A program made the translations under genes and the position numbers. This document shows, one piece after another, positions 16,884 through 25,633 of a DNA stretch of 64,000 bases. Source of the DNA: Acetatifactor sp. (GTDB lineage: Bacteria; Bacillota; Clostridia; Lachnospirales; Lachnospiraceae); contig JAEEVF010000002.1 in NCBI GenBank assembly GCA_016290775.1, positions 1-64,000 on the forward strand, read 5' to 3'. The notes under the pieces were generated by a model, which did no database searches, was not told the DNA's origin, and saw only the letters and a program-made list of their open reading frames with translations. The stretch's first letter is position 1. Every line of letters begins with the position of its first letter.

Positions 16884-19800
16884 TTATTTGTGGAATTCCT
16901 GCAGGCCGGGTACGTTCTTCTTTTCCCGGGCGTCGTTTTGGGACTTGGAATCGGAGAAGTTCCAGTCGCTTTGCCACTTGACTGAGATCTTTCTTCCGGC
17001 AAGGATGAAATATACTTCCGCAGTGCCAAGACTCTGTACAAAGTTCGTGTTTTGGCTGGCGCCAATGCCGATCAAGCCTGCAAACACGGCGTGGAATCCG
17101 CTCTTTGCGCCACCGGAGGTGTTCTGACCGGTTGCCAGGGAGTGCGTCATGTAAAGCTGACCATCCGCACCGACGTCAAGTCCAGACTCGATGCTTACGG
17201 GACCGGCACTTACGGAGCCGTCAATTTTCGCGTCTGTACCGACGTAAGCGGTGATGTCACGGCCGGTCTTCCGTACGCCGCCGTTTAGGCCAAAGGCCTT
17301 ATCCTTCATGGTGACGCTCCAGTTTTGGTTGGAGTCGACGGTGATCTTTCCGATCTCGCCGATCGCTGCCGTGCCGGAAATGGTGCCGTCGGAATTCTGC
17401 GTCATTGAAAAACCGTCTTCGCCAAAGGTGGTAGAACTTGTTCCATTGGCGTTTGACTGCGCTGAAAGACCGCCTCCGCTGTACGAAGTGGAGCCATCTG
17501 CATTGACCTGTGCATGAACGCCATCGACGTCGAAGGAGATGGATTGTCCATTGTTGATCGGAATGTTCTCAAACTTGAAATCCACCACCGAGTGTCCTTT
17601 GCCGCAGTAGGTATTGAGCTGTATGGATCCATGCAAAACACGAGGATCGGCAATGATGGCAGAAAACTCCACGCGTTCCTGAGGCGTCAGGTTGTTGTAG
17701 AAGGAGTCACGGATGGCGGGATCGTTAAAGTTAGGCGGATCTGGCGGGTCACCCTCACCGGGATGCTGATTCTGCCACCGCATACGCCAATAGTTGTCCC
17801 AAAGCGGATACTTGCTTTCTTTATCCTCAGGGTTGGCATATCCCGTTCCGTCACGCCCAAGGAGCTTTTTCGTGACGGCATCGATGTCCGGGATCAGGAT
17901 GTTTGCATACATGTCTCCGGTGGGGCGAAGGGGCTTGTCGGAGACGATGAACTTAGGGAAGGGCGGCGTGTAACCAGTGACGGCACCTTCCGTAAAGCCT
18001 TCCTGCGCCTGCTGACCGATCATGAGATATGGTTCCGCAAGGATCGGAACGCATACGGCAAAGAATGCGTTTTCTGCGGCGCAGATCCCCTGATCCGTTG
18101 CGACATTCATGGTGATCTCGCGCCTATATTGAACATAGAGCTCTTTGTCTGCGACCAGTCCCAGGATCGCATTAGAGTACATATAGTAATCATGAAGCAG
18201 CTCGCCGATCTCCTGATAACCCTTGTTCTTTACGTTTGCATAAACGAAAAGTGCGTTTTTGATCTTGGGAACGATCACTGCGGATTCATCGGAGGTAAAG
18301 GCAATGGAGGTATTGTCATGCAGGGCGAACATGATTTCCATGCCCTGGATCATGGCGGCGATGGAATCGCTTTTCTCGATGGCTTCGAGCTTTTCGCGAC
18401 GCTTTTCCATGTACTTGTTCATGATCTTCATGATCTCTTCGAAATCTGTCTTTTCCAGCTGTTTGTCCATGTCCTCGCGGATGGACTTTACCTTCCATTC
18501 GCGGTAGTCATCGAGGATGTCCAGCCAGAAGATTTCTTGCTCGTAGGAGATGATGCGTTCCTCTTCGGTCAGTTTTTCTTTCTTGTACTTTTCACCGAAG
18601 GACGCCATGAATTTCCCGGCCATATCCATCAGATCGTCGGAATTGAGGAGAATGTCATACGCCGTGGCGATGTCCTTTAAATCCTCCGCGTAAAAGGAAG
18701 CTGCGCCTTGCGCATATCTTTGTCCTGCCTCGATCAGGCTCTTGGCGGAGGCAACCCAGTCCTGCGGCGTTGCAGGCACCTTGCAGGCGCCGACGTCCAC
18801 AACCTTTCCCTGAAGCTCCTGTGCGGGATTAAAGCCGGAGCGGTTCATGGAAAAGTCCATGAGAGATCTGACGGTATAGCCTTGGAAAACAGAGCCTGCG
18901 ATCTCCCAGTAATCAGGACGGAGCTTCAACATGTCGTAGACGATGCGAAGCGATGAGATATACCCGTCCCGTGCACCTTCGATCATGCACTTAAAGGCTT
19001 GCCTGGCATCCTTTTTTTGCAGATACGCAAAAGTCATGGCCTGATAGGTCGGACCGCTGAAGCCACAGACCTCAAGCTCACGATTCAGGAAGGCCAAAGC
19101 TCTGTCGGGGTCATCAAGCTCAATGCAGGCATAGCCTGCGTGAACGTAGAGTTCTTCTCGACCTGGATCCAAAGACAGGCCGTGGGTACAGATCAGAATG
19201 GCCTCTTCCGTATAGCCGCGCATGCGAAGATGAGTTACCAGCGAAGAGATCGCGCTGACGCTGGTGGGGTCCTCCATACAGGCCAAGGTCGCAAGATAGA
19301 AAGAGAGCGCGGAGTTATTGGAAAAGAGAAGTTGGTTGGAAACATTGCTCAGGAGCAGCGCTTCCCGTTCTTCCTCGGAAAGGACGCTTCCTGCCGCGAT
19401 GATCTCGGGATCCGGAATAATGGGATCCACCATGGTGTAGTTCGGGTTGTCACGGAGGGGGTAACCGCAAGCCTCGCAGTAATTGAGCGTGGGCGGATTC
19501 TCGTGCTGACAGGAAAGGCATGTGATCAGCGTCGTGGTCGTGGGACCGACCTTCATTTTTGAGGAGTGGATCCTCGTGGCAGGCAACGTTTCAAAGGTCT
19601 CTTCACCGTTAGAAAGACTGTTGAGCAGGTCGCCGAGATTTTCAATTTTTTGTTCGGAGGTCGCTTCGGAAGCTCCGTCGGCTCCATTGCCAGCCTGGCC
19701 GGCAGCCAGGGATTCCACTCCGGCATCCGCGAGCAAGGCGATGCTAGGGTGGGAAAGGGGAGAGGCAACCAGAAGCGCACCACTTTTGCCACGGGCAAGA

Positions 19801-20273
19801 TAATTGGTATTCGTTTCAGGTTGTGAAAGATCATATGCATTCGGAGTGATGCTACTCGTTGTATTTGTTTCAGCCTTTTTTACCTTGACGCCAAGGTCCT
19901 TCATGAGCTTTTCCAGATCGGGGTCATCACTGTTCATGGCTGAAACAAGGGTGACGAGTTTTTTTGCATCCCTGCGCTGGCCGATGGTCAACTGATGCTT
20001 TGCCTGTTTGTTTAGGTCGGCGACAAATGCTGCCACCTCCTGCATTTGCTGCTCAGAGGGTGGCGCAGGGTCTTCGCCGTTATATAAAAAATCCGTGGAA
20101 AAAGAGAGTGACGAGAACTCCAGTTTCGGCTTAAAGATCCATTTCCGAAAATACCAGAGGAAGAAAAACGTAATGAGGATCGCTGCCGCAAAAATGATCA
20201 GCAACGCACAAAGAAACTTCTTTTTATCGACGGGTTTCCGCTTTTTTGCAACGTAAGTTTTCTTTTTTTTCAC
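16884..20273 (-). CDS. large membrane-anchored zinc-ribbon/TPR protein
   Basis: A 1129-residue protein of no recognised family. Visible parts: a Lys-rich N-terminus and one transmembrane helix at about 20-42; a low-complexity segment; a zinc ribbon with Cys252, Cys255, Cys266 and Cys269 (CLSC...CEACG); a TPR-like helical region about 315-440 (AILICTHGLSLDPGREELYVHAGYACIE, in segments); a long helical middle with coiled-coil-like DKQLEKTDFEEIMKIMN; and a beta-rich Gly/Ser/Asn C-terminus from about 940 with repeats of NADGSTSYSGG and NSDGTISG type. The zinc ribbon on the outside of a membrane helix is odd. The start is GTG at 20273; the ribosome site GGGGGG is one arm of the hairpin at 20281-20330. 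Confidence 0.85.
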   Translation of the reverse strand: MKKKKTYVAKKRKPVDKKKFLCALLIIFAAAILITFFFLWYFRKWIFKPKLEFSSLSFSTDFLYNGEDPAPPSEQQMQEVAAFVADLNKQAKHQLTIGQRRDAKKLVTLVSAMNSDDPDLEKLMKDLGVKVKKAETNTTSSITPNAYDLSQPETNTNYLARGKSGALLVASPLSHPSIALLADAGVESLAAGQAGNGADGASEATSEQKIENLGDLLNSLSNGEETFETLPATRIHSSKMKVGPTTTTLITCLSCQHENPPTLNYCEACGYPLRDNPNYTMVDPIIPDPEIIAAGSVLSEEEREALLLSNVSNQLLFSNNSALSFYLATLACMEDPTSVSAISSLVTHLRMRGYTEEAILICTHGLSLDPGREELYVHAGYACIELDDPDRALAFLNRELEVCGFSGPTYQAMTFAYLQKKDARQAFKCMIEGARDGYISSLRIVYDMLKLRPDYWEIAGSVFQGYTVRSLMDFSMNRSGFNPAQELQGKVVDVGACKVPATPQDWVASAKSLIEAGQRYAQGAASFYAEDLKDIATAYDILLNSDDLMDMAGKFMASFGEKYKKEKLTEEERIISYEQEIFWLDILDDYREWKVKSIREDMDKQLEKTDFEEIMKIMNKYMEKRREKLEAIEKSDSIAAMIQGMEIMFALHDNTSIAFTSDESAVIVPKIKNALFVYANVKNKGYQEIGELLHDYYMYSNAILGLVADKELYVQYRREITMNVATDQGICAAENAFFAVCVPILAEPYLMIGQQAQEGFTEGAVTGYTPPFPKFIVSDKPLRPTGDMYANILIPDIDAVTKKLLGRDGTGYANPEDKESKYPLWDNYWRMRWQNQHPGEGDPPDPPNFNDPAIRDSFYNNLTPQERVEFSAIIADPRVLHGSIQLNTYCGKGHSVVDFKFENIPINNGQSISFDVDGVHAQVNADGSTSYSGGGLSAQSNANGTSSTTFGEDGFSMTQNSDGTISGTAAIGEIGKITVDSNQNWSVTMKDKAFGLNGGVRKTGRDITAYVGTDAKIDGSVSAGPVSIESGLDVGADGQLYMTHSLATGQNTSGGAKSGFHAVFAGLIGIGASQNTNFVQSLGTAEVYFILAGRKISVKWQSDWNFSDSKSQNDAREKKNVPGLQEFHK

Positions 20274-20280
20274 AAAAACA

Positions 20281-20330
20281 CCCCCCTTACTTGTATTCCA
20301 TACAAGTACATTGTATGGCCGTAAGGGGGG
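20281..20330 (-). promoter_or_regulatory. hairpin sequestering the ribosome site, or terminator
   Basis: A 10-bp perfect inverted repeat (CCCCCCTTAC with GTAAGGGGGG, 20281-20290 and 20321-20330) encloses a second 8-bp hairpin (20298-20305 with 20311-20318, CCATACAA/TTGTATGG). On the minus strand the 3' arm is the AAGGGGGG ribosome site of the 1129-residue protein, and it is followed by TGTTTTTGTG where GTG is the start codon. It can act as a terminator for the LuxR-type gene, a translational lock on the next gene, or both. Confidence 0.65.
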
Positions 20331-20372
20331 ATTTACTACCTAGCCGTTTGGGTGAGTTGGCTCAAAATCGGT

Positions 20373-21815
20373 CTAGGTTTCCTCATTTGAGTCGGTTTTT
20401 GACATATCTGCGACGCCAAAGAGCTTAAAAAGCTCTGCCCGACTGTTGATGTTCAATTTTTTGTAAAGCTCGGAGACGTGTGTCTTGACCGTGGATTCGG
20501 AGAGTCCCAGTTCCCCGGAAATCTGTCTTCGGGTCTTCGCTGCAAGCAGAAGGATCGCCACTTCCTTTTGGCGAGGGGTCAGACCAAAACTGGAAAACTT
20601 ATCAACAGTTTCCACTTTTTCCTTCAAAGCCTTCATGTCATTTTGCGACAACTCGGAAATCCAGGCCTGGGAAAAGAGGTGCCGATAGCTGTAAGGCGAT
20701 AACATGAAGAAGACAAGCAGGATGCCCAATACAACCACAAGGCAGGCTACGGGGATCGCCTCCGGCTTGTAGCTCTTCACGAGGTCATCGGACATTGTGG
20801 TAAAGGGCGACAAGATGGCGAAGATGAGGGTGCATTGCTTAAGTAGTTTGTAGCTTGCAAAACGCTTTTGGGCGCAGGCCAGTACATAAATACAAAGAGG
20901 CCAGCCCATGAGCGTCAGGCCGATCATGAAATACTCCGGAAAGTCCGTGCCGATGGCTGGCGCGAAGATGGCAAGTAATGCCATGATGACGGCAAAGCCA
21001 AAGAAAACATTCCATGCGTGCCACACGTTCAGCTTAAAGAATACGAGGAGCAATACCAGGATCCCGGTGGTGATCAGCATTCCGAGGCAGATCACGCGGT
21101 ATTGGGTTGATTTGCCGTAATCCACCAAGTTCCAAACATAACCGTCGATCATGAAATAGGCGATGAAATATGCCAAAGCCCAATAAATGCCGTTGGTGTC
21201 AGCCTTGGTGGTCTCTTTCTTGACCTCGAAATCTTCCTCCTTGTAGCTAAGGAGCAGGAAGGCAAGGCATCCTAAGAAGAACAGGATGATGATCACTTCC
21301 CAAATGCAGCCCTCGGGCAACACGGAATCGAGGAAATATACCGCAGCATTGCCAAGGAACATGATCAGCATGCCAAAGAGGCGCTCTGCGTTGTTTGCGA
21401 CAAACGCAAAGCCACATCGCGCGCTGGTCACGGCACCGCCAAGACCCGCATAACCGATCAGCGTAAGGAGCAGATAGAACTTGCCCTGTGGCGTAATGAT
21501 CATTGCCGACAAAAAGCCGACTACCATGATGGCGACGCTGATGCGGAGCAAATGTTTGAAGCGGTCATTCCACAGAAGCATGATGATCAGCGACATGACA
21601 ACATGCGCTGCATAAACTAAAACCTCACCAGGAATGCCAAAGAGGCGCTCAGAGAGCTTCGGAGTGAAATGTCCCCATGCTGCATAGAGGATCAGCTCGA
21701 AGGCATAGGCCAGCATGTAGGGGAGCTTGTCAGAGCGGATCATCTGAAAACTGATGCCATCCTCTTTCCTTCCAACGGCAGAGAGGGTGGATCTTAAGCC
21801 GGATATTGTTTTCAT
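20373..21815 (-). CDS. membrane-bound LuxR-type transcription regulator
   Basis: A 480-residue protein with about 12 transmembrane helices arranged like an MFS carrier, followed by a cytoplasmic LuxR/GerE helix-turn-helix at about 410-470: FGLTPRQKEVAILLL, ISGELGLSESTVKTHVSEL and YKKLNINSRAELF. This is the one-piece membrane sensor-regulator design known mainly from Actinobacteria such as Eggerthella relatives and from some Firmicutes; ligand and targets are unknown. It probably senses a small molecule in the membrane and regulates nearby genes. The start has an AAGGAT site. It lies 30 bases after the CPBP protease on the same strand and 43 bases before the hairpin at 20281. Confidence 0.88.
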   Translation of the reverse strand: MKTISGLRSTLSAVGRKEDGISFQMIRSDKLPYMLAYAFELILYAAWGHFTPKLSERLFGIPGEVLVYAAHVVMSLIIMLLWNDRFKHLLRISVAIMVVGFLSAMIITPQGKFYLLLTLIGYAGLGGAVTSARCGFAFVANNAERLFGMLIMFLGNAAVYFLDSVLPEGCIWEVIIILFFLGCLAFLLLSYKEEDFEVKKETTKADTNGIYWALAYFIAYFMIDGYVWNLVDYGKSTQYRVICLGMLITTGILVLLLVFFKLNVWHAWNVFFGFAVIMALLAIFAPAIGTDFPEYFMIGLTLMGWPLCIYVLACAQKRFASYKLLKQCTLIFAILSPFTTMSDDLVKSYKPEAIPVACLVVVLGILLVFFMLSPYSYRHLFSQAWISELSQNDMKALKEKVETVDKFSSFGLTPRQKEVAILLLAAKTRRQISGELGLSESTVKTHVSELYKKLNINSRAELFKLFGVADMSKTDSNEET

Positions 21816-21845
21816 GCAAACATCCTTTCCAAGTTCTCGGAGGAG

Positions 21846-22805
21846 TTAAGCAGTTACTTTCGTTGCCTTGAAGAACCAGTAGAGGCTTACGCCCAAGATG
21901 CCGGCGCCGACCACGCAGACGATCGCTAAAATGGGTTTGCCAGGGAATTCGAACCCTGCGTAGACCAGAACAGTCGCCAGGGTGTTGAATAACGCATGGA
22001 TCATAATGGTGGAAAGGATGGAATTCGTGCGGTTTGCGATCAGGCATAAAACCGCACCGAGCAGTGCCGCGTAAAAAAACCAGAGCGGGTTACCGTGCAT
22101 AACCCCGAAAAGGCCGGAGGAGATCACGATGCCAATCCATGCAGGAAGACCCTTGTTAAAGCGGCTCAGCATGAGGCCACGGAAGGTAATTTCCTCCGTC
22201 AGGGGTGCAATGATCGCTTGAGCGACCAAGGAACCGATGAGGGTTCCCTCGCCGGCAAAGCTCGAAGCCTGCGAATAACTTGCCATCCAAGAAGTAGGAA
22301 GAAGATTGAGCGCAGAATTCGCAAATAGCCCAATGCCCAGCGTAATAAGGAGTAAAATGGGTAAAAGCTTTGGAGAGAACTTTCGCATGCGTGTCTCCAC
22401 AAAGAAGTTCTTTTTGCGGATCGCGAATATAATCATGAGTGGCAGTACCAGGAGTGCCGCATTGATGAACAGGATCAGGTTCGTGTTCGAGAGCGTCTGA
22501 GACTCCATGTAAGCAGCCACTTCTCTTGCTGCGTCCGCGGGTTGCATCCCCATTGCAGCATATTCATACGCTTTTTTAATGCCAAAACCGATCATGACAA
22601 TGAATGTTGCGATTATCTGAGCGGCCAGGAAGAAAAGGAAATATGCAAGACCCTTGATGATCTGCACGAAGGGATTTGCTTTCTTTGGCGTTTCCTCTAC
22701 GGCCGTCTGCTCAGCAAGGAAAATGTCGTCGTTTCCCTCTGCTTTCGGCACTTGAACGTTACCGGTGGATTCATTCTCGATTACTTGATTGTTTTCTTGA
22801 TCCAT
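21846..22805 (-). CDS. CPBP-family intramembrane metalloprotease
   Basis: A 319-residue membrane protein with about eight transmembrane helices and the Abi/CPBP motifs: EEITFRG (EExxxR) in the middle of the protein followed by FGVMHGN (FxxxH), and a further conserved HALFN segment with the last catalytic His. The N-terminal 45 residues are acidic and cytoplasmic. Family members are prenyl-type endopeptidases, often involved in peptide maturation or immunity. An AAGGAG site lies 9 bases before the ATG. It is first in the minus-strand series leading to the LuxR-type regulator. Confidence 0.87.
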   Translation of the reverse strand: MDQENNQVIENESTGNVQVPKAEGNDDIFLAEQTAVEETPKKANPFVQIIKGLAYFLFFLAAQIIATFIVMIGFGIKKAYEYAAMGMQPADAAREVAAYMESQTLSNTNLILFINAALLVLPLMIIFAIRKKNFFVETRMRKFSPKLLPILLLITLGIGLFANSALNLLPTSWMASYSQASSFAGEGTLIGSLVAQAIIAPLTEEITFRGLMLSRFNKGLPAWIGIVISSGLFGVMHGNPLWFFYAALLGAVLCLIANRTNSILSTIMIHALFNTLATVLVYAGFEFPGKPILAIVCVVGAGILGVSLYWFFKATKVTA

Positions 22806-22909
22806 GTGAGTTTCTCCTTTCTGTCTGAAACGATAGCTACTTTTTTATTTTATCATGCTTACCATCAGGAATAAAGAGTTTATTTTCCAGATGATGATCA
22901 AAAAAGAAA

Positions 22910-22947
22910 GGCGCCCGTTCCCGTAAGGTCGGACGCCGTTTCCGTAG
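22910..22947 (-). terminator. Rho-independent terminator
   Basis: On the minus strand, GGCGTCCG pairs with CGGGCGCC (8 bp with one G-U; 22910-22917 and 22930-22937), followed by TTTCTTTTTT. It ends the lipoprotein gene at 22965. Confidence 0.75.
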
Positions 22948-22964
22948 CACTGTTTTAGGGTCTT

Positions 22965-24404
22965 TTAATACTCGATCCCAAAATCTGCAAAGCAGGTGCC
23001 CATTGTTTTGATGCCATCGTCAATGGAACCCATGTACCTTTTGTATCTGGTCATAAAGTCTGCGATCATTTCATCATTGGTCATGTATTGGCTGTCTTCG
23101 CCCAAATACCCGGATTTTTCCAGAGCGGCCTTTAAGGAAGCTTCGGAAGCAAAGATGTCTTTTACCTCTTCCGGCTTACAACTCACGGAGAAGCCCATCC
23201 AGGTATCGCTGGTAACGACTCCGGGCGATGAGGTACCTCTGAAATCGTTTTCATACTCATACGAAATCCACACCTCGTTGTCTTCGAAATCAAGATTGAA
23301 ATCCTTCGTAGAAAAGCTATTTTCCAAAATGTCAGTCGTATGATAGTAAACTCTGCAGCCATCCTCATGGCGGTAGGTCTCGAACTGCACGTAATCGGAA
23401 CCATCTATAAAGTTGTTGCTGTTGAAGTCATTATAGGCAAACCAGCTTGACGGCTCCTGACCTTCGTAGGCATTATAAATGGCCTGTGTCTTGATGCCAT
23501 TGCGAAGGGTTTCGATCCATGTTTTACCGGTAGAATCGCTAATGCCGTTCGTAAAGGACTGCTTTTCCATGATCAGAGGAGTCTTATCATTGAGGCCAAC
23601 AAGATCCACGCAGGCATCATATTTCTTATACTCTTCGCCGAAATGAATCCCGAAATCCTCCCAGGAGAGCCCTAATTCGTTCAGAGCCCCATTTGACAGA
23701 ACGCCGAATCTTGCAAATAACGTGTTAAAGTTTTCCTTGTAAGTTGCAAGATCTTCCGTGAATTCGTCCTCATAATAATCATAGTATAAATAGCTTTCGG
23801 AATTCTGTAAGATATCCTTGGAGAATTCCGCAAAATCCTTTCCGTCAAGGGGAATTTCGCGTGCGCTAAATACATAGGAATTTACGTGATCTTTCGTTAT
23901 TCCGCGAACGTCGTAGGAAAGGTAAGTTCCGGAAGGTCTGTAAAACTCCATGATGATCGTATTGTTATCGCAATTAAAATAGAATTCAGCTTCCCCGTCA
24001 TCATAGCATATGATATCGATATCCCCTGATATGGTCGGATCATAGTATCTCACCGCATAGGAGGAACCAGGGAAGCCAGTATACGGCAGCCCACTGTTTT
24101 TTAAGATATCCTGCAGTGAATCCAGTGTCTTCGCGTCTGCCGGCTTTGTGGCATAAACCGAATCGGTAGTCAAGGTGTTAGTGGAAGTTCCAAGGCTTTC
24201 TTTGCTGCCGGAACCCAAAGAGACCGCAGAGCTTTCACTTGAATCCTTCACAGCTTCCACTGTGTTTTCAGCCTGTGCAACTGCTGTTGCCGCTGTTGAG
24301 TCGCTTGCATCTGCTGCTGCTGTTGGCGTGTTCGGTCCACACCCTGCTGCAAGCATCGCTGACATTGTCAAAGCACCAAATAAAACCGTCCATCTCTTAT
24401 TCAT
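22965..24404 (-). CDS. lipoprotein of unknown function
   Basis: A 479-residue lipoprotein: signal peptide with LAAGC lipobox (Cys22), an Ala/Ser/Thr-rich linker of about 75 residues, and a mature domain rich in Asp and aromatic residues with no family I recognise. The ATG at 24404 is chosen over one at 24425 because a GGAGGG site is 7 bases away and the shorter form begins with a standard signal peptide. It is divergently transcribed from the amidase gene across a 219-base promoter region. An inverted repeat lies just upstream at 24426-24445. Confidence 0.85.
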   Translation of the reverse strand: MNKRWTVLFGALTMSAMLAAGCGPNTPTAAADASDSTAATAVAQAENTVEAVKDSSESSAVSLGSGSKESLGTSTNTLTTDSVYATKPADAKTLDSLQDILKNSGLPYTGFPGSSYAVRYYDPTISGDIDIICYDDGEAEFYFNCDNNTIIMEFYRPSGTYLSYDVRGITKDHVNSYVFSAREIPLDGKDFAEFSKDILQNSESYLYYDYYEDEFTEDLATYKENFNTLFARFGVLSNGALNELGLSWEDFGIHFGEEYKKYDACVDLVGLNDKTPLIMEKQSFTNGISDSTGKTWIETLRNGIKTQAIYNAYEGQEPSSWFAYNDFNSNNFIDGSDYVQFETYRHEDGCRVYYHTTDILENSFSTKDFNLDFEDNEVWISYEYENDFRGTSSPGVVTSDTWMGFSVSCKPEEVKDIFASEASLKAALEKSGYLGEDSQYMTNDEMIADFMTRYKRYMGSIDDGIKTMGTCFADFGIEY

Positions 24405-24425
24405 ATCATATCCCTCCTTCCTCAT

Positions 24426-24445
24426 TCTAAGAGATCTCTCTTAGA
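24426..24445. repeat. inverted repeat upstream of lipoprotein gene
   Basis: Nine-base perfect arms TCTAAGAGA and TCTCTTAGA separated by two bases, directly upstream of the minus-strand ribosome site. It could be an operator or a small leader hairpin. Confidence 0.5.
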
Positions 24446-24551
24446 TTTGATATAGTAATACTAGCACACACCGGCCGGCGAATATATCCCCTTTAGGTAC
24501 ATATTAAATTGCCTTATCGTGCGCCGGGGACATTCTTTCCGCCGTGATTTG

Positions 24552-24580
24552 TTGACGGTGCACTGATTTTGGAGTATCAT
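24552..24580 (+). promoter_or_regulatory. promoter for amidase gene
   Basis: TTGACG at 24552-24557, 17-base spacer, TATCAT at 24575-24580. It is 44 bases before the amidase start and matches a SigA-type promoter. Confidence 0.65.
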
Positions 24581-24623
24581 TCAACTAATAGTAAACGATG
24601 GATCGTAAAAGGTGGTTTGCCGT

Positions 24624-25628
24624 ATGAAACGCAGTATATTATTTAGAATAGCCTTGGCAGTCATTTTTTGCGTGCTTCTTGTGGCGTGTTCGGATGCTGA
24701 GGTGCCGCCGGAACTTCCGACGGGTGAGCCTATCCGATCGAGTGAGGACATACTGCAGGAAAGCAGTGAAGACATACCGCAGGAAAGCAGCGAAAGCACA
24801 CCTCAGGAAAGCAGTGAGGCGTTCGGTCAGGGAAGTACCACTGGCCAGGAATCGCAAGAGAGCTACAGTCAAGAATCGCAAGAGGGCAACGGTCAAGAAT
24901 CGCAAGGCAGCGGGCAGTCGCAAGAAGGCGGGCAGACCCAGGGCGGCAGTGACGGCGGGCAGCAGTCGCAGGGTGGCAACGAAACGGTGCGCACGGATGG
25001 CAAGCTTGTGGTCATCGATGCGGGGCATCAGCGCAAGGGAAATTATGATAAAGAGCCGGACGGGCCGGGATCGACCACCCTCAAGGCGAAGGTGTCCTCG
25101 GGGACGACGGGGCGCTTTACGGGGCTGACGGAATATGAACTCAACCTGATCGTCGCCAAAAAGCTCCAGACCATCCTTTTGGAGCGCGGATATGACGTCA
25201 TTATGGTGCGTGAGACGCACGACGTGGACGTCAGCAACAGTGAAAGGGCTGCCATAGCCAATGACGCAAAAGCTGACGCGTTTGTCAGAATTCATGCAAA
25301 CGGCTCGGAGGACAGCTCCGTGAATGGTGCAGAGACCATTTGCCAGACCAAGAACAATCCTTATAACGCGGCGCTTTATCAGCAGAGCAAGGACCTGTCC
25401 GTTGCCATTTTGGACGCGCTCTGCGAGGAGTGCGGCTGCAAAAAACGCAAGGTCTGGGAGACGGACACCATGAGTGGCATCAACTGGTGCCAGGTGCCCG
25501 TGACCATCGTGGAGATGGGCTACATGACCAATGAAACGGAAGACAAGCTCATGGCGACGGAGGAATATCAAGACAAACTTGCCAAAGGCATTGCCGACGG
25601 GATCGATGATTACTTTCAAGGAAGATAA
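24624..25628 (+). CDS. N-acetylmuramoyl-L-alanine amidase lipoprotein
   Basis: A 334-residue lipoprotein. The signal peptide ends in LLVACSD (Cys22). Residues about 30-115 are a Ser/Gln/Glu-rich region made of repeats of the QESSE and QSQEG type. The C-terminal ~205 residues form an Amidase_3 domain: VVIDAGHQ (Zn-binding His), [15 protein letters not shown] (Zn-binding Glu), FVRIHANGS (Zn-binding His) and [11 protein letters not shown] (catalytic Glu). It cleaves the amide bond between MurNAc and the stem peptide at the cell surface. A GTG at 24612 is in frame, but the ATG at 24624 has an AAAGGTGG site at 24607-24614. The transporter gene follows after 5 bases. Confidence 0.9.
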   Translation: MKRSILFRIALAVIFCVLLVACSDAEVPPELPTGEPIRSSEDILQESSEDIPQESSESTPQESSEAFGQGSTTGQESQESYSQESQEGNGQESQGSGQSQEGGQTQGGSDGGQQSQGGNETVRTDGKLVVIDAGHQRKGNYDKEPDGPGSTTLKAKVSSGTTGRFTGLTEYELNLIVAKKLQTILLERGYDVIMVRETHDVDVSNSERAAIANDAKADAFVRIHANGSEDSSVNGAETICQTKNNPYNAALYQQSKDLSVAILDALCEECGCKKRKVWETDTMSGINWCQVPVTIVEMGYMTNETEDKLMATEEYQDKLAKGIADGIDDYFQGR

Positions 25629-25633
25629 GAACC

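Noticed and set aside
17514..18680. 388-codon open frame on the plus strand
   Set aside because: Antisense to the 1129-residue protein and without a ribosome site or domain.
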